A DNA stretch of 37,922 bases from Trichodesmium sp. MAG_R03 (GCA_023356535.1 JAKQYF010000019.1:1-37922), one strand, 5' to 3'. Counted from the first letter of the stretch, positions 1 to 7,394 are shown. A program made the numbers and translations. Notes: generated by a model from the letters alone, not told the origin.

Positions 1-54
1 TCCTAATAGTTCTGCTGCTGCACCTATCTTAATGAATCTATTAGTCATCATCAT
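1..54 (-). CDS. N-terminus of a MerR-like HTH protein, possibly IS607-type TnpA (runs off window)
   Basis: Only the first 18 codons are inside the window. They read MMMTNRF followed by IKIGAAAELLG. The latter resembles the opening helix-turn-helix of MerR-type regulators and of IS607-family serine recombinases (pattern xxIGxAAxLLG). Three ATG codons lie in tandem (46-54), so the start is uncertain. The fragment lies just inside a broken hydrolase-like gene, which suits the edge of an inserted element and is why the IS607 reading is favoured over a chromosomal regulator. The catalytic domain is outside the window, so the assignment is tentative. Confidence 0.4.
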   Translation of the reverse strand, partial: MMMTNRFIKIGAAAELLG

Positions 55-64
55 AAGTTTTACA

Positions 65-93
65 AGATAATCAGAGATTATAAGAGATAATCA
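65..93. repeat. Two 9-bp direct repeats spaced two helical turns apart
   Basis: AGATAATCA occurs at 65-73 and again at 85-93, exactly 20 bp apart, immediately upstream of the MerR-like start codon. This could be a recombinase or regulator binding site at an element end. IS607-type elements have no terminal inverted repeats, so short subterminal direct repeats would be compatible. The function is inferred only. Confidence 0.35.
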
Positions 94-241
94 TAGATTT
101 TGTCAAGCTGTTATTTACCCTTTTACTTTGAGGATGCCATGTACCCCTAGGATGACCGGCCAAACCATGAACAAAAACAATATCCCCTTGAGGATGAGAA
201 TTTTTGCAGTCAAATACAAGTAACAAGTCAAGCATAAGCAT
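71..241 (-). pseudogene. 5' fragment of an alpha/beta-hydrolase-type gene
   Basis: From ATG codons at 241 or 235 the minus strand reads into DIVFVHGLAGH followed by PRGTWHP. This is the beta-strand and oxyanion-hole opening (VFVHGLxG) of lipase-like alpha/beta hydrolases, which in cyanobacteria often head long multidomain proteins. Recognisable homology stops about 40 codons in, near position 120, and a TGA follows at 71-73. The nucleophile, acid and histidine are all missing. It appears to have been cut by the element starting near position 110 or below, while the IS701-type derivative at 262 sits only about 20 bp upstream of its start. It is a remnant, not a functional gene. Confidence 0.45.
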
Positions 242-261
242 ACAATATTCTGTTATTTTAG

Positions 262-1024
262 TTATCTGGACTTTTGGAAAAAAGTCAAATTAAATCACTT
301 TCATCCTTTATATATAGGAGGTTATACCTGAATCTGACCCCAAACAAATCCTAGATTAGCTTTATGCTTCACAAAAACCTGTTCATGCTCTCGCAGCCAA
401 CAAAAAAAGTTGTAAGAAATAGCTGTGATAAATGCTTCCAAAGTTTCAGTAAAATTTGTTAAAGGTTTATTAGCGTAACGTTTTCTTAATCCTCCCATTA
501 ATTGCTTATAAATAATGAAAGTATAGGCTACAAAAACTCAAATAAAGTGACGTATGAGACTGGTTTTATTTCTCACTTGATATTCTTTTAAACCCAACCA
601 TCCTTTAGTTTCTCTATAAAACTTTTCCATATAGTTTATATTAGAAAATGTTGTAACTATCCATTCTCCTGTCACAGTTTCAGAGTGTTTGTTTGTGATT
701 AAATAATCAATTTCAGTTGCTGATTCTACAGAACTACTATTCATGACGATCGCTATAGTTCTTTGACCATCCAGACCTTTGATTTCTGCTTTTATGGTAG
801 CTACCCAAACTTTTTTAGGTATATTGTGTTTTATAGTAACTTCAGTAAAATCTTTTTGATCCAAAGAAAATATAATTTCATCCAATTTTTGGCACCACTT
901 TTCAAAACATGGTGGTAAGAAAGACAAGGTTGTTTCTTTCATCAGCTAGCATTTTCAGGTCAAAAACTTATTATATAATAATTATAGGTTGTTTTACTTC
1001 ATTTTTTTTCAAAAGTCCAGTTAT
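262..1024 (-). mobile_element. IS701-type insertion sequence, internally deleted but with both ends intact
   Basis: Inverted repeats at 266-283 (CTGGACTTTTGGAAAAAA) and 1003-1020 (its complement) match at 17 of 18 positions. They are flanked by a 4-bp direct repeat TTAT at 262-265 and 1021-1024, the duplication size expected for IS701. The body is about 755 bp, roughly half a normal element, and holds a shortened transposase gene. Because the ends are preserved, a full-length relative in the same genome could move it. Confidence 0.75.
322..942 (-). pseudogene. IS701-family (DDE_5) transposase, internally deleted and with an in-frame stop
   Basis: The ATG at 942 starts MKETTLSFLPPCFEKWC, which looks like the true N-terminus of this family. 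After about 30 residues the text passes to C-terminal family sequence, with YMEKFYRETKGWLGLKEYQV as the clearest match, so most of the DDE core is deleted. An in-frame TGA at 538-540 interrupts the next motif (RHFI then VFVAYTF), and reading through it continues to a TAA at 322-324 with plausible sequence. The gene cannot make an active transposase: it combines a large internal deletion with a nonsense codon. Assignment of the first 30 residues to the native N-terminus rests on memory of the family. Confidence 0.75.
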
Positions 1025-1290
1025 TTGTTAAAAGTACCTCTAGCTAAAGCATCCAGTGAAACACTGAAATTTATTTTTTTCCCGAACCTTGAAAGAGCAA
1101 CCTTGAGACCTTGTTTTTTGGTCAAACAGGCTAAAAGTTATGAATAGTTCTGAATTAGTTATCAAGAAACTAGGCTAGAGTATTGACTTAATAAAAAAAT
1201 AATGATATTAATGGTATGGAATAGAAACAAATATACCAACTCCCGAATTATTTATTTGTTTTAAGTTAATCTTAAAATCCTGACAAATAT
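1025..1290. other. Intergenic stretch, no gene seen
   Basis: No plausible reading frame. The sequence is AT-rich, with a short AGTACCTCTAGCT string near 1034 that recurs near 26860 and (inexactly) 23690. Nothing else is supported. Confidence 0.5.
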
Positions 1291-1345
1291 TACCGAAAAA
1301 TTGGGTTTAAAGCCTCGCCCTTCTAGGGCGACTTTTTAGTTGATT
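1291..1345 (+). mobile_element. Left-end tag and hairpin of a HEARO/IscB-type (IS200/IS605-like) element
   Basis: The tag CCGAAAAATTGGGTTTAAAG is followed by a perfect 7-bp hairpin (TCGCCCT at 1315-1321, loop TCT, AGGGCGA at 1325-1331) and a T-run. Subterminal hairpins like this mark the ends of elements moved as single strands by Y1 transposases. The same tag, AAATTGGGT, recurs at about 2152 and 27792, and each time HEARO-like sequence follows about 90-125 bp further on. No transposase is present. Confidence 0.5.
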
Positions 1346-1396
1346 TTTTTTCACAGGTCATGTTATCATGGTTTTTAGTTCACAGGAAATATATTA

Positions 1397-1551
1397 GTCG
1401 CGGGTGGGCAATCCGAGACAAAAAACGGACGGGTCGGCAAGTGTAAGACTACTGCCAAAGTAGCGGCAGCCCGTGAAACGTCAACCCGCCGGGGAGCTGC
1501 GGCTCGGTTGTTACCCAGTGCCTTTAGGCCGGGGAGGATCTCAAAATTAGA
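1397..1551 (+). ncRNA. Stand-alone HEARO / omega-RNA-like structured RNA
   Basis: A compact GC-rich island in AT-rich DNA with interlocking helices. GCGGGT 1400-1405 pairs with ACCCGC 1484-1489. ACGGG 1429-1433 pairs with CCCGT 1470-1474. GGCA and AGT at 1436-1442 pair with ACT and TGCC at 1448-1456. CCGAG 1413-1417 can pair with CTCGG 1503-1507 as a pseudoknot, and GCC-TTTA-GGC forms a small hairpin at 1520-1529. The pattern, including GGCAAGTGT and CCCGTGAAAC, matches my recollection of HEARO RNAs, the omega-RNAs of IscB nucleases. In those systems the guide is the roughly 16 nt just 5' of the core (here about 1380-1396). No iscB frame follows, so this would be an orphan. An RNA-encoding right end of a TnpB element is the main alternative. 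Confidence 0.62.
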
Positions 1552-1581
1552 CTTTCTTATAATTATAGATACATAAGAAAG
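1552..1581. other. 9-bp inverted repeat after the structured RNA
   Basis: CTTTCTTAT (1552-1560) and ATAAGAAAG (1573-1581) form a perfect stem around a 12-nt AT loop. It could end transcription of the upstream RNA, but it is AT-rich and no T-run follows, so this is weak. Confidence 0.3.
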
Positions 1582-1649
1582 CTATCTTTACTTTGAATAC
1601 TTTTTTGTGATCTGAAGGTTTATAGCTATAGTTTTCTATAACTTTATAT

Positions 1650-1968
1650 GGGGCTGTGGCTCAGATGGATAGAGCAAGCGCCTCCTGAAATATCGGGCAC
1701 CATAGGAGGAAACTCCGTGAGTGAATGTGGTCAAACTCAAGGAAACCTAAGTCCTGTATAAAGATAAGGTAATCTTGAGCCAAGCTTTACCTCATTAGGG
1801 GTAAAGAAGGTGCAGAGACTAGAGTTTTAAGGAGTCATTACAATTCTCCTTAAGCGTTAGGCCACCACCTAAAGCTATGAGAGCAATGGTGAAGGGATAG
1901 TCCAGAGAATGGGGAAACTCATACAAATCTGAAGCGCTAGGTCGCGCGTTCGAATCGCGCCAGTCCCG
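1650..1968 (+). tRNA. tRNA-Arg(CCU), interrupted by a group I intron
   Basis: The exons are 1650-1686 and 1932-1968, giving a 74-nt tRNA. The acceptor stem is GGGGCTG/CAGTCCC with discriminator G1968, and CCA is not encoded. The D stem is GCTC/GAGC, the anticodon stem AGCGC/GCGCT (1677-1681 with 1934-1938), and the loop reads CT-CCT-AA with anticodon CCT at 1684-1686. The T arm is GCGCG-TTCGAAT-CGCGC at 1944-1960, and the variable loop AGGTC has 5 nt. It decodes the rare arginine codon AGG. The intron splits the loop directly after anticodon position 36, so a search for a contiguous tRNA would miss the gene. Confidence 0.93.
1687..1931 (+). other. Self-splicing group I intron (245 nt) in tRNA-Arg(CCU)
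   Basis: The intron starts after U1686 and ends with the required terminal G1931. P1 is short: exon CCU pairs with GGG at 1695-1697, which places a U-G wobble at the 5' splice site, extended by GA/UC inside the intron around an AATA loop. P2 is GGAG-GAAA-CTCC at 1705-1716 with a GNRA tetraloop. Core elements are visible: GGTAATCTTGAGCC near 1768-1781, GTGCAGAGACTAGAG (R) near 1810-1824 and AAGGGATAGTCC (S) near 1893-1904, giving P7. A strong P6-like stem is AAGGAG/CTCCTT. No homing endonuclease frame is present. Related small IC3 introns are known in bacterial tRNA genes, including Arg(CCU). Confidence 0.9.
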
Positions 1969-1970
1969 TA

Positions 1971-2012
1971 AATTAAAAATTAAAAATTAAAAATTAAAAA
2001 TTAAAAATTAAT
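1971..2012. repeat. Heptamer tandem repeat (ATTAAAA), about six copies
   Basis: Six near-perfect 7-bp units start two bases after the tRNA 3' end. This is a typical cyanobacterial short tandem repeat prone to slippage. No coding role is seen. Confidence 0.85.
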
Positions 2013-2149
2013 TCCCCCTTATCTACCTATATCCTTATATACGAATATACGAATATAGGAAGTTCCTAAAACTATTTTCTGGATAGGGAGACGTAGAGAT
2101 GAGGGAACATGAGGAGAGTGATTGTAAAATTACGTCACATTTACCATAA

Positions 2150-2330
2150 AATTGGGTTTAAAGCCTCCCCCATAAGCAAGGGACTTTCCATGTTTAGACT
2201 TTCTATGTTTATTCTATGTTTAATAGAGTAGGGTTTGAAAACCCGCCAAGTCTCATAAATACTGTTGAAAAGAAGATTAGGTTGAAACTCCTTCAGTTGA
2301 GAGCAGAACTTGGGAAGCTTTCAGGTCAAT
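2150..2330 (+). ncRNA. Degenerate HEARO-like element (left-end tag plus decayed RNA)
   Basis: AAATTGGGTTTAAAGCCTC at about 2152-2170 repeats the tag of the 1291 locus, but its hairpin is damaged. From about 2241 the text runs GCCAAGT, then ATACTG, GTTGAAAC and finally GCTTTCAGGTC. These line up in order with GGCAAGT, CTACTG, GTGAAAC and GCCTTTAGGCC of the 1397 RNA. Helices are no longer intact. This reading depends on the order of short matches and is much weaker than the first copy. Confidence 0.35.
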
Positions 2331-2399
2331 GAACAGTTCACTAAAGAAAAATTGTATCCTTTGAAATTTCGTACATCTTGCTAGAATTAGTTAAGGTTA

Positions 2400-2635
2400 A
2401 CTGATGAAATCTCAAAACATTTACTGATTTGGCCTAAAGCCTTTTTTGGGCCCAAAAAAGTACCTGGTATAACTTCCAAAAACCTCAAAAAGTTAGCATT
2501 TTGGGCAGAATAATTGCATAAAAATCAAAGAGAAATATATCCAACAACCTCCTCTATAATTCGACCTTCCGACCTAGGTCAGTTCCTAGAAATGTTTTCA
2601 TCTCTTAGATCGTTGCATAGAATGTCCCTATCTAT
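2400..2635 (+). repeat. Relic of miniature element family A
   Basis: The order of short blocks matches the complete family A copies at 7593 and 9510: CTGATGAAAT, TTTTTTGGGCCC, CTCAAAAAGTTAGCATTTTGGG, then CAACCTCCTCTATAATTC. Both terminal repeats are gone. No gene is seen between 2331 and the start of the next gene at 2747. Confidence 0.6.
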
Positions 2636-2746
2636 TTCACTACTTTCCCAATCCTACTCCGGATAGTAGATAATACTGTTTGAATATTGATATTGAAACT
2701 ATTTCCACCTGTAAGACTACAGATGGTTTTTTTATTTGAAAAAGAT

Positions 2747-3337
2747 ATGATTTTAAGGGTAGTGTCCAATAAAAAATTATATAAAGGATTGAATATTGCT
2801 CTAATTTCGTGGTTTTTAATCGGATTTTTAGTTATTTTTTGGATTAGTTATCAACAAATTGTTGGTACTATTGAACCTCCTCAAGCTTTATTAGTACTTG
2901 GTGGGGCCATAGAGAGAGAGATATTTGCTGCAGAATTTGCCCGCCAAAATCCTAATCTAGGTATTTGGGTATCTTCTGGCACTAACCCAGAATATGCAGA
3001 ATGGTTATTTTCCCAGGCTGGCATATCACAAACCCGTTTACATTTAGACTATGATGCTGTAGATACTGTCACTAATTTCACGACAATAGTTGATAAACTA
3101 AAATCCCAAGGTATTACAAGTGTTTATTTAGTTACCTCCGATGACCACATGCGTCGCGCTATAGTTATTGGCCAAATTGTTTTGAGTAGTAGAGGTATTG
3201 CTTTCAAACCCCTACCAGTTCCCTCTGGGCGATCGCCAGAACCTATCGAAAAAGCAATTCGAGATGGAATCAGAGGAATTCTGTGGTTAACTACCGGTTA
3301 TACAGGAGCCAATTTTTTCCATCAGTTCTACCCTTGA
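2747..3337 (+). CDS. YdcF/SanA-like DUF218 membrane protein
   Basis: The protein has one N-terminal membrane anchor (roughly residues 15-35: NIALISWFLIGFLVIFW) followed by a DUF218 domain of about 150 residues. Domain landmarks are ALLVLGGAIERE, VSSGTNPEYA, YDAVDTVTNF and LVTSDDHMRRA. DUF218 proteins (YdcF, SanA, ElyC) are linked to envelope integrity, but their chemistry is not settled. The start at 2747 is chosen because GAAAAAG precedes it and the anchor then lies near the N-terminus. Upstream in-frame options are ATG 2723 and TTG 2687, which would add 8 or 20 residues. Its 3' end overlaps the convergent DUF2288 gene by 10 bp. Confidence 0.8.
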   Translation: MILRVVSNKKLYKGLNIALISWFLIGFLVIFWISYQQIVGTIEPPQALLVLGGAIEREIFAAEFARQNPNLGIWVSSGTNPEYAEWLFSQAGISQTRLHLDYDAVDTVTNFTTIVDKLKSQGITSVYLVTSDDHMRRAIVIGQIVLSSRGIAFKPLPVPSGRSPEPIEKAIRDGIRGILWLTTGYTGANFFHQFYP

Positions 3338-3630
3338 ATTTCCCCATATTCTTGGACTAAAACAAAAGGCTGTACTATCAAAGCATTAAACTTTGTAGTC
3401 TCATTAGCATTCCAAATCGACAATTGTTCTGCTGAAGGTTTATAAATAAGTTCTTGGCTAATCCAATCTTGTACAGAAGATGTATGATCAGAAGCGATCG
3501 CAACTCCCACATCTAGCAAATCCAATTTTTGGTCTATAATTACTACAGAATTACGTTTCACATGAGGTACTAACCAGTTCCATTCAGCTACATCCAAATT
3601 TTCAGCTAATTGTTCTCTAATATCTTGCAT
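3328..3630 (-). CDS. DUF2288 family protein
   Basis: A 100-residue soluble protein. MQDIREQLAENLDVAEWNWL at the start and SVQDWISQELIYKP, then FNALIVQPFVLVQEY near the end fit the whole length of DUF2288, a small conserved family of cyanobacteria and some proteobacteria with no assigned function. It lies 21 bp downstream of plsC on the same strand and is probably transcribed with it. Its last codons overlap the 3' end of the opposing DUF218 gene. Confidence 0.85.
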   Translation of the reverse strand: MQDIREQLAENLDVAEWNWLVPHVKRNSVVIIDQKLDLLDVGVAIASDHTSSVQDWISQELIYKPSAEQLSIWNANETTKFNALIVQPFVLVQEYGEIQG

Positions 3631-3651
3631 TTTCTTAGGTAATTAAATTGA

Positions 3652-4287
3652 TTAACGTCCTAAATCGTGCATTTTGTTAATTATATCTGCACATTTCTGA
3701 CTAAGCTGTTGTAACTCTTCTTTTTTAGTTGATTCAGGAGGAGGTATAATCTCTCCTATTCTAACAGTTATTGGTACAGAATTAGCTATTAAACCTTGAC
3801 GCTTTACTGCATGAGTACCCCAAATACAAACTGGTAATAATGGTACTTTTGCCTTTGCAGAAATTAAAGCAGCACCCAACTTTGGTTCTGTAATTCTACC
3901 ATCAGGAGTTCTAGTTCCCTGTAAAAAGATGCCTGTGGCCCATCCTTCTGCTAAACTATTCATAGCCGAACGAATAGCACTTCGATCTGCCAATCCTCTT
4001 TTGACAGGATAAGCACCATATAGGGTAATTATCTGCTTCAAAATTGGTACATCAAATAATTCCTCTTTTGCCATATAAGCAACAGGTCTTCTTAAACAAA
4101 CAGATACAATTGGAGGATCTAGATCGCTAGCATGATTACTAACTATCAGTAAAGGTCCTTGTTGTGGAACATTTTCGACACCATAAATATTACTGCGAAA
4201 ATAAAAACGAAGTATAGGAACTATTACTGACCATTTTAATAAGCGATAAAGAAGTAAGTTCTTAACTGGTTCACGATTTCTTGTCAC
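3652..4287 (-). CDS. plsC: 1-acyl-sn-glycerol-3-phosphate acyltransferase
   Basis: It adds the second acyl chain to lysophosphatidate, giving phosphatidate for membrane lipids. The catalytic HX4D motif is NHASDLD (His52, Asp57). The glycerol-phosphate motif reads FLQGTRTPDG at 121-130 rather than the textbook FPEGTRS, and I believe this variant is common in cyanobacteria. The length of 211 residues suits the compact bacterial form. An N-terminal hydrophobic patch (LLKWSVIVPILRFYF) supports membrane association. The start is GTG at 4287. It is downstream of plsX and fabH on the same strand. fabD, which sits in this cluster in other cyanobacteria as I recall, is not present between fabH and plsC. 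Confidence 0.92.
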   Translation of the reverse strand: MTRNREPVKNLLLYRLLKWSVIVPILRFYFRSNIYGVENVPQQGPLLIVSNHASDLDPPIVSVCLRRPVAYMAKEELFDVPILKQIITLYGAYPVKRGLADRSAIRSAMNSLAEGWATGIFLQGTRTPDGRITEPKLGAALISAKAKVPLLPVCIWGTHAVKRQGLIANSVPITVRIGEIIPPPESTKKEELQQLSQKCADIINKMHDLGR

Positions 4288-4490
4288 AGGATTTTATAGA
4301 AATTTTCAGTAAGTAAACTTGACAATTTATTATCCATTAATGCTATTTAGTAAAGTCGCAAAAAATTAGTATCAAAAGGGTAAGGTTTATTATATCAGTT
4401 TCCTACTTAATTAAGTAATTATGTTGATCATATTAGGGAGTAAGAAAGATAATGAGTATTATAGGGAACAAGCAAAAAATATTTACCCTG

Positions 4491-5480
4491 TCAGTTCCAC
4501 TCAAAAATGACTGCCCCCCAACTTAATCCAGCTCCAAAGCCAGAAGCAGCAATAATATCTCCTGATTTAACCAGCCCTTTCCTAACAGCTTCGTCTAAAG
4601 CTAGAGGTATAGAAGCAGCAGAAGTATTGCCATAATTTTGGAGATTACTAATAACTTTCTCTGATGGAATATTCAATCTACTAGCAACTGCATCCAGGAT
4701 TCTTTGGTTAGCTTGATGTAATAATAACCAGTCAAGTTTCTCCACATCAATATTAGCTCTAAATAAAGCTTTTTCTATCGCTTCTGGTACTTTTTGTACT
4801 ACAAAACGATATACTTCTTTACCATTCATCGCTATTGGTTGATAAGTACCTTGACTAACAGTTACTCCCTCAATTATTTTCTTTTCTTGGGGTTGGTAAG
4901 AAAGACTTAAACATCTATTTTGACTACCATCACTACGAAGTTCAAAACCTAGCAAGCGATCGCTTTCTGAAGCTTGTAAAACCACTGCACCTGCCCCATC
5001 TCCAAATAAAACACAAGTTCGCCGGTCTTCCCAGTCTACCCAACGCGACAGAATATCTGCCCCAATCAACAAAACATTTCGATAAACTCCATTACGGATA
5101 AACTGTGCTCCTGTAACTAGAGCAAATAGAAACCCAGAACAAGCCACAGTTATATCAAAGGCAACCGCTTTCTCAGCGCCCAACTCCCATTGAATTTTAC
5201 ATGCAGTGCCAAATAAATCATCAGGAGTAGATGTAGCCAGAATAATTAAGTCAATATCTTTAGGAATAATATTTGCTTGGCCAAGAGCCCCTAGAGATGC
5301 TTGAGTTGCAAGACTACATAATGATTCTGTTGTATCTACCAGTTGTCGCTTACTAATCCCAGTACGAGAACTAATCCATTCGTTAGAAGTGTTTACTATT
5401 TGGGATAATTGTTGATTGTCTAGAGATATTTTTGGTATTGCAGAACCACTTCCAATTATGGAAACACCTATATTTGTCAT
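4491..5480 (-). CDS. fabH: Beta-ketoacyl-ACP synthase III
   Basis: FabH condenses acetyl-CoA with malonyl-ACP to start fatty-acid synthesis. The catalytic triad is visible: Cys114 in DITVACSGF, His255 in LLLHQANQR and Asn285 in NYGNTSAAS. The C-terminal GFGAGLSWG loop is also present. The length of 329 residues is normal. The start at 5480 (MTNIGVSIIGSGSAIP) matches the family N-terminus, with only a weak ribosome site. It follows plsX on the same strand but 604 bp away, so the usual tight plsX-fabH coupling is stretched by repeats here. Confidence 0.96.
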   Translation of the reverse strand: MTNIGVSIIGSGSAIPKISLDNQQLSQIVNTSNEWISSRTGISKRQLVDTTESLCSLATQASLGALGQANIIPKDIDLIILATSTPDDLFGTACKIQWELGAEKAVAFDITVACSGFLFALVTGAQFIRNGVYRNVLLIGADILSRWVDWEDRRTCVLFGDGAGAVVLQASESDRLLGFELRSDGSQNRCLSLSYQPQEKKIIEGVTVSQGTYQPIAMNGKEVYRFVVQKVPEAIEKALFRANIDVEKLDWLLLHQANQRILDAVASRLNIPSEKVISNLQNYGNTSAASIPLALDEAVRKGLVKSGDIIAASGFGAGLSWGAVIFEWN

Positions 5481-6084
5481 CTGTTCAGTTTTTAATTATT
5501 ATTTGTTTATTTAGTATTACTTACAGCGCTTTCCGTTGTTATGAGGTACAGCTACCCTGGCAAGATGCCCGCACTACATAATTTTCACCATTTACCCTCT
5601 ACATTATTTACCCTCTACATTATTTTCTCTAAATTCGCCCTAGTTATTCATTTCAATATAGACTTGATCTATAACTTTTGGGATTCCTAAATATATTAAG
5701 CAAATAGATTTGGCCAAGTTTTTCATAAGTTCTTTTTATAAATAATTTCTGAGTCTATAGTAATCCCAAATAAGGTTGTGACAAATCAAAAAAGAGAAAT
5801 AAACTCCAGAACTCTTGCCCATTGACTATTGCCTCCAAACTTATTCCCAAAAAGCGTTCAAATTGTGGACACCAATCAAGTAGGATTGCTATATATACTT
5901 TTCACTTTTTGTTTTTAAATTTACTGTTTGTCTTCACTGCTTCTCAAAGCTTATTTAAACCACATCCTCACAATCAAAATATCTAGAGTCAAAATTACTA
6001 AATAATCATTAAAGCTTCAAAAAAAATTATAACTTCTAACTTTTTTTAGAAAGAAAGAATTATTGATTACTAACTATTGATTTC
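5481..6084. other. fabH-plsX spacer with repeats
   Basis: The 604-bp gap holds a repeat of family E at about 5517-5590, related to 11779-11877 and partly to 32135-32175 (complement). Its core is a hairpin-like GGCAAGATGCCCGCACTAC. Two exact 16-bp tandem units (TTTACCCTCTACATTA) follow at 5591-5622. The remaining 460 bp shows no gene. Confidence 0.6.
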
Positions 6085-7098
6085 TTAACTTTCGAGTACA
6101 TACTTAGAATTAATTCGTTCTAGCACTCTATTTTCAACAGCTTCTTTTGCTGAACGAATTGCATTAGATATAGATTGTGCTTTAGAGGAACCATGACTAA
6201 TAATACAAATTCCTCCTACTCCTAATAATAATCCTCCTCCATGTTCGACATGGTCTATTCTTTGCTTCATACGTTTTAAATTAGGTTGTAATATTGCAGT
6301 ACCTATTTTTCCACTCAGACCAGGTGTTAATTCTTCCCTCATCATTTGCAGTACAGCATCACCAACTGCCTCCGCAAACTTTAATAAAATATTACCTGCA
6401 AAACCATCACAAACTATCACATCAAATTCACCAGATAAAACATCACGACCTTCTGCATTACCAATAAATTTGATTTGATTATTTTCTTGTAGTATTTGGT
6501 AAGTCCTTACTGCCAGATCATTTCCTTTTGATGGTTCTTCCCCAATATTAAGTAGTCCCACTTTTGGCTCATTAGTGGCCAGAACATATTCACTGTAAAT
6601 TGTCCCCATCACTGCAAACTGGTCTAAATATTTGGGGCGACAGTCCACATTTGCTCCCACATCAAGTATCAGAACTGGTTTTTTCGGAATCATAGTGGGT
6701 AAGACCGCCCCAATTGCAGGGCGATCAATTCCTGGTATTCTTCCCAAACGCAGCAAAGCGGAGGCCATTGCGGCTCCAGAATGGCCGGCAGAAACGACAG
6801 CATCTGCTTCTTTCCCCTTGACTAAATTCATAGCGATGTTAATTGATGCTTTAGACTTACGCCTAATAGCAGTCAAAGGTTCTTCGTCCATTTTTATTAT
6901 GTCCTGAGCAGGAACTATTTCTGGCAGAGGTTGGCTTGATTTATGATCTATACAAGCTTTAATTTGCTGAGGGTCGCCAACTAGCAATACTTTGACACCA
7001 TAAGCTTCTTGGGCCTTGATTGCTCCCTCAACAATTTCTGATGGAGCATGGTCCCCACCCATAGCGTCAATTGCAATTCGTATAGGTATTATTCCCAT
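6085..7098 (-). CDS. plsX: Phosphate acyltransferase PlsX
   Basis: PlsX converts acyl-ACP to acyl-phosphate, the donor for PlsY in phosphatidate synthesis. IAIDAMGGDHAPSEIVEGA at residues 9-27 is the family signature. DVGANVDCRP, NIGEEPSKGNDL and CDGFAGNILLKFAEAVG follow in the expected order, and the glycine-rich end HGGGLLLGVGG is present. The length of 337 residues is normal. It is the first gene of the plsX-fabH-plsC-DUF2288 set on the minus strand. Confidence 0.95.
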   Translation of the reverse strand: MGIIPIRIAIDAMGGDHAPSEIVEGAIKAQEAYGVKVLLVGDPQQIKACIDHKSSQPLPEIVPAQDIIKMDEEPLTAIRRKSKASINIAMNLVKGKEADAVVSAGHSGAAMASALLRLGRIPGIDRPAIGAVLPTMIPKKPVLILDVGANVDCRPKYLDQFAVMGTIYSEYVLATNEPKVGLLNIGEEPSKGNDLAVRTYQILQENNQIKFIGNAEGRDVLSGEFDVIVCDGFAGNILLKFAEAVGDAVLQMMREELTPGLSGKIGTAILQPNLKRMKQRIDHVEHGGGLLLGVGGICIISHGSSKAQSISNAIRSAKEAVENRVLERINSKYVLES

Positions 7099-7187
7099 TT
7101 ATCACAGTTAGAGAAACCTTTAAAATTCTATCAGTTAATTGATTATTTATTGACTTTCTTGCTTGAGAAAAGTAGCTTTAATTTTTA

Positions 7188-7284
7188 GGGCTTGCTCATT
7201 AAATATTAAAGCATTGACAAATAAAGGCTTTAGACTTTTTTGGCCTTTAAAAAGTGCCTGGTTAAAGACTTGTTCAGCAAACCC
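7188..7284 (+). repeat. Miniature element family A, short internally deleted copy
   Basis: Terminal GGGCTTGCT at 7188 and TTCAGCAAACCC at 7273-7284 are retained, with only 97 bp in total compared with 302-347 bp in full copies. No clear target duplication remains. Confidence 0.7.
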
Positions 7285-7303
7285 TATGTATATGTGCTTC
7301 ATC

Positions 7304-7394
7304 AGGACTTACGCAAATTTATCTTGAACACCCCATATGTAGGGACGAATGGCATTCACCCTGATCCTCGTGTAGTACCCTTGCCTAAGTCCTG
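7304..7394 (+). repeat. Miniature element family B, 91 bp
   Basis: Its ends are CAGGACTTACGCAAA and TTGCCTAAGTCCTG. The length is exactly 91 bp, as at 11945, 28480 and 35541. The interior carries TAGGGACGAATGGCATTC. Any reading frame here is a by-product of the repeat. Confidence 0.8.

Noticed and set aside
538-942. A 134-residue gene taken at face value
   Set aside because: It is the surviving front of a transposase with a large internal deletion; homology continues past the TGA to 322.
1397-1551. Reading the GC-rich island as the C-terminal coding end of a transposase gene
   Set aside because: One frame is open for about 30 codons, but the sequence is better explained by matched helices, and the same blocks recur at 27911 in a form that is not open.
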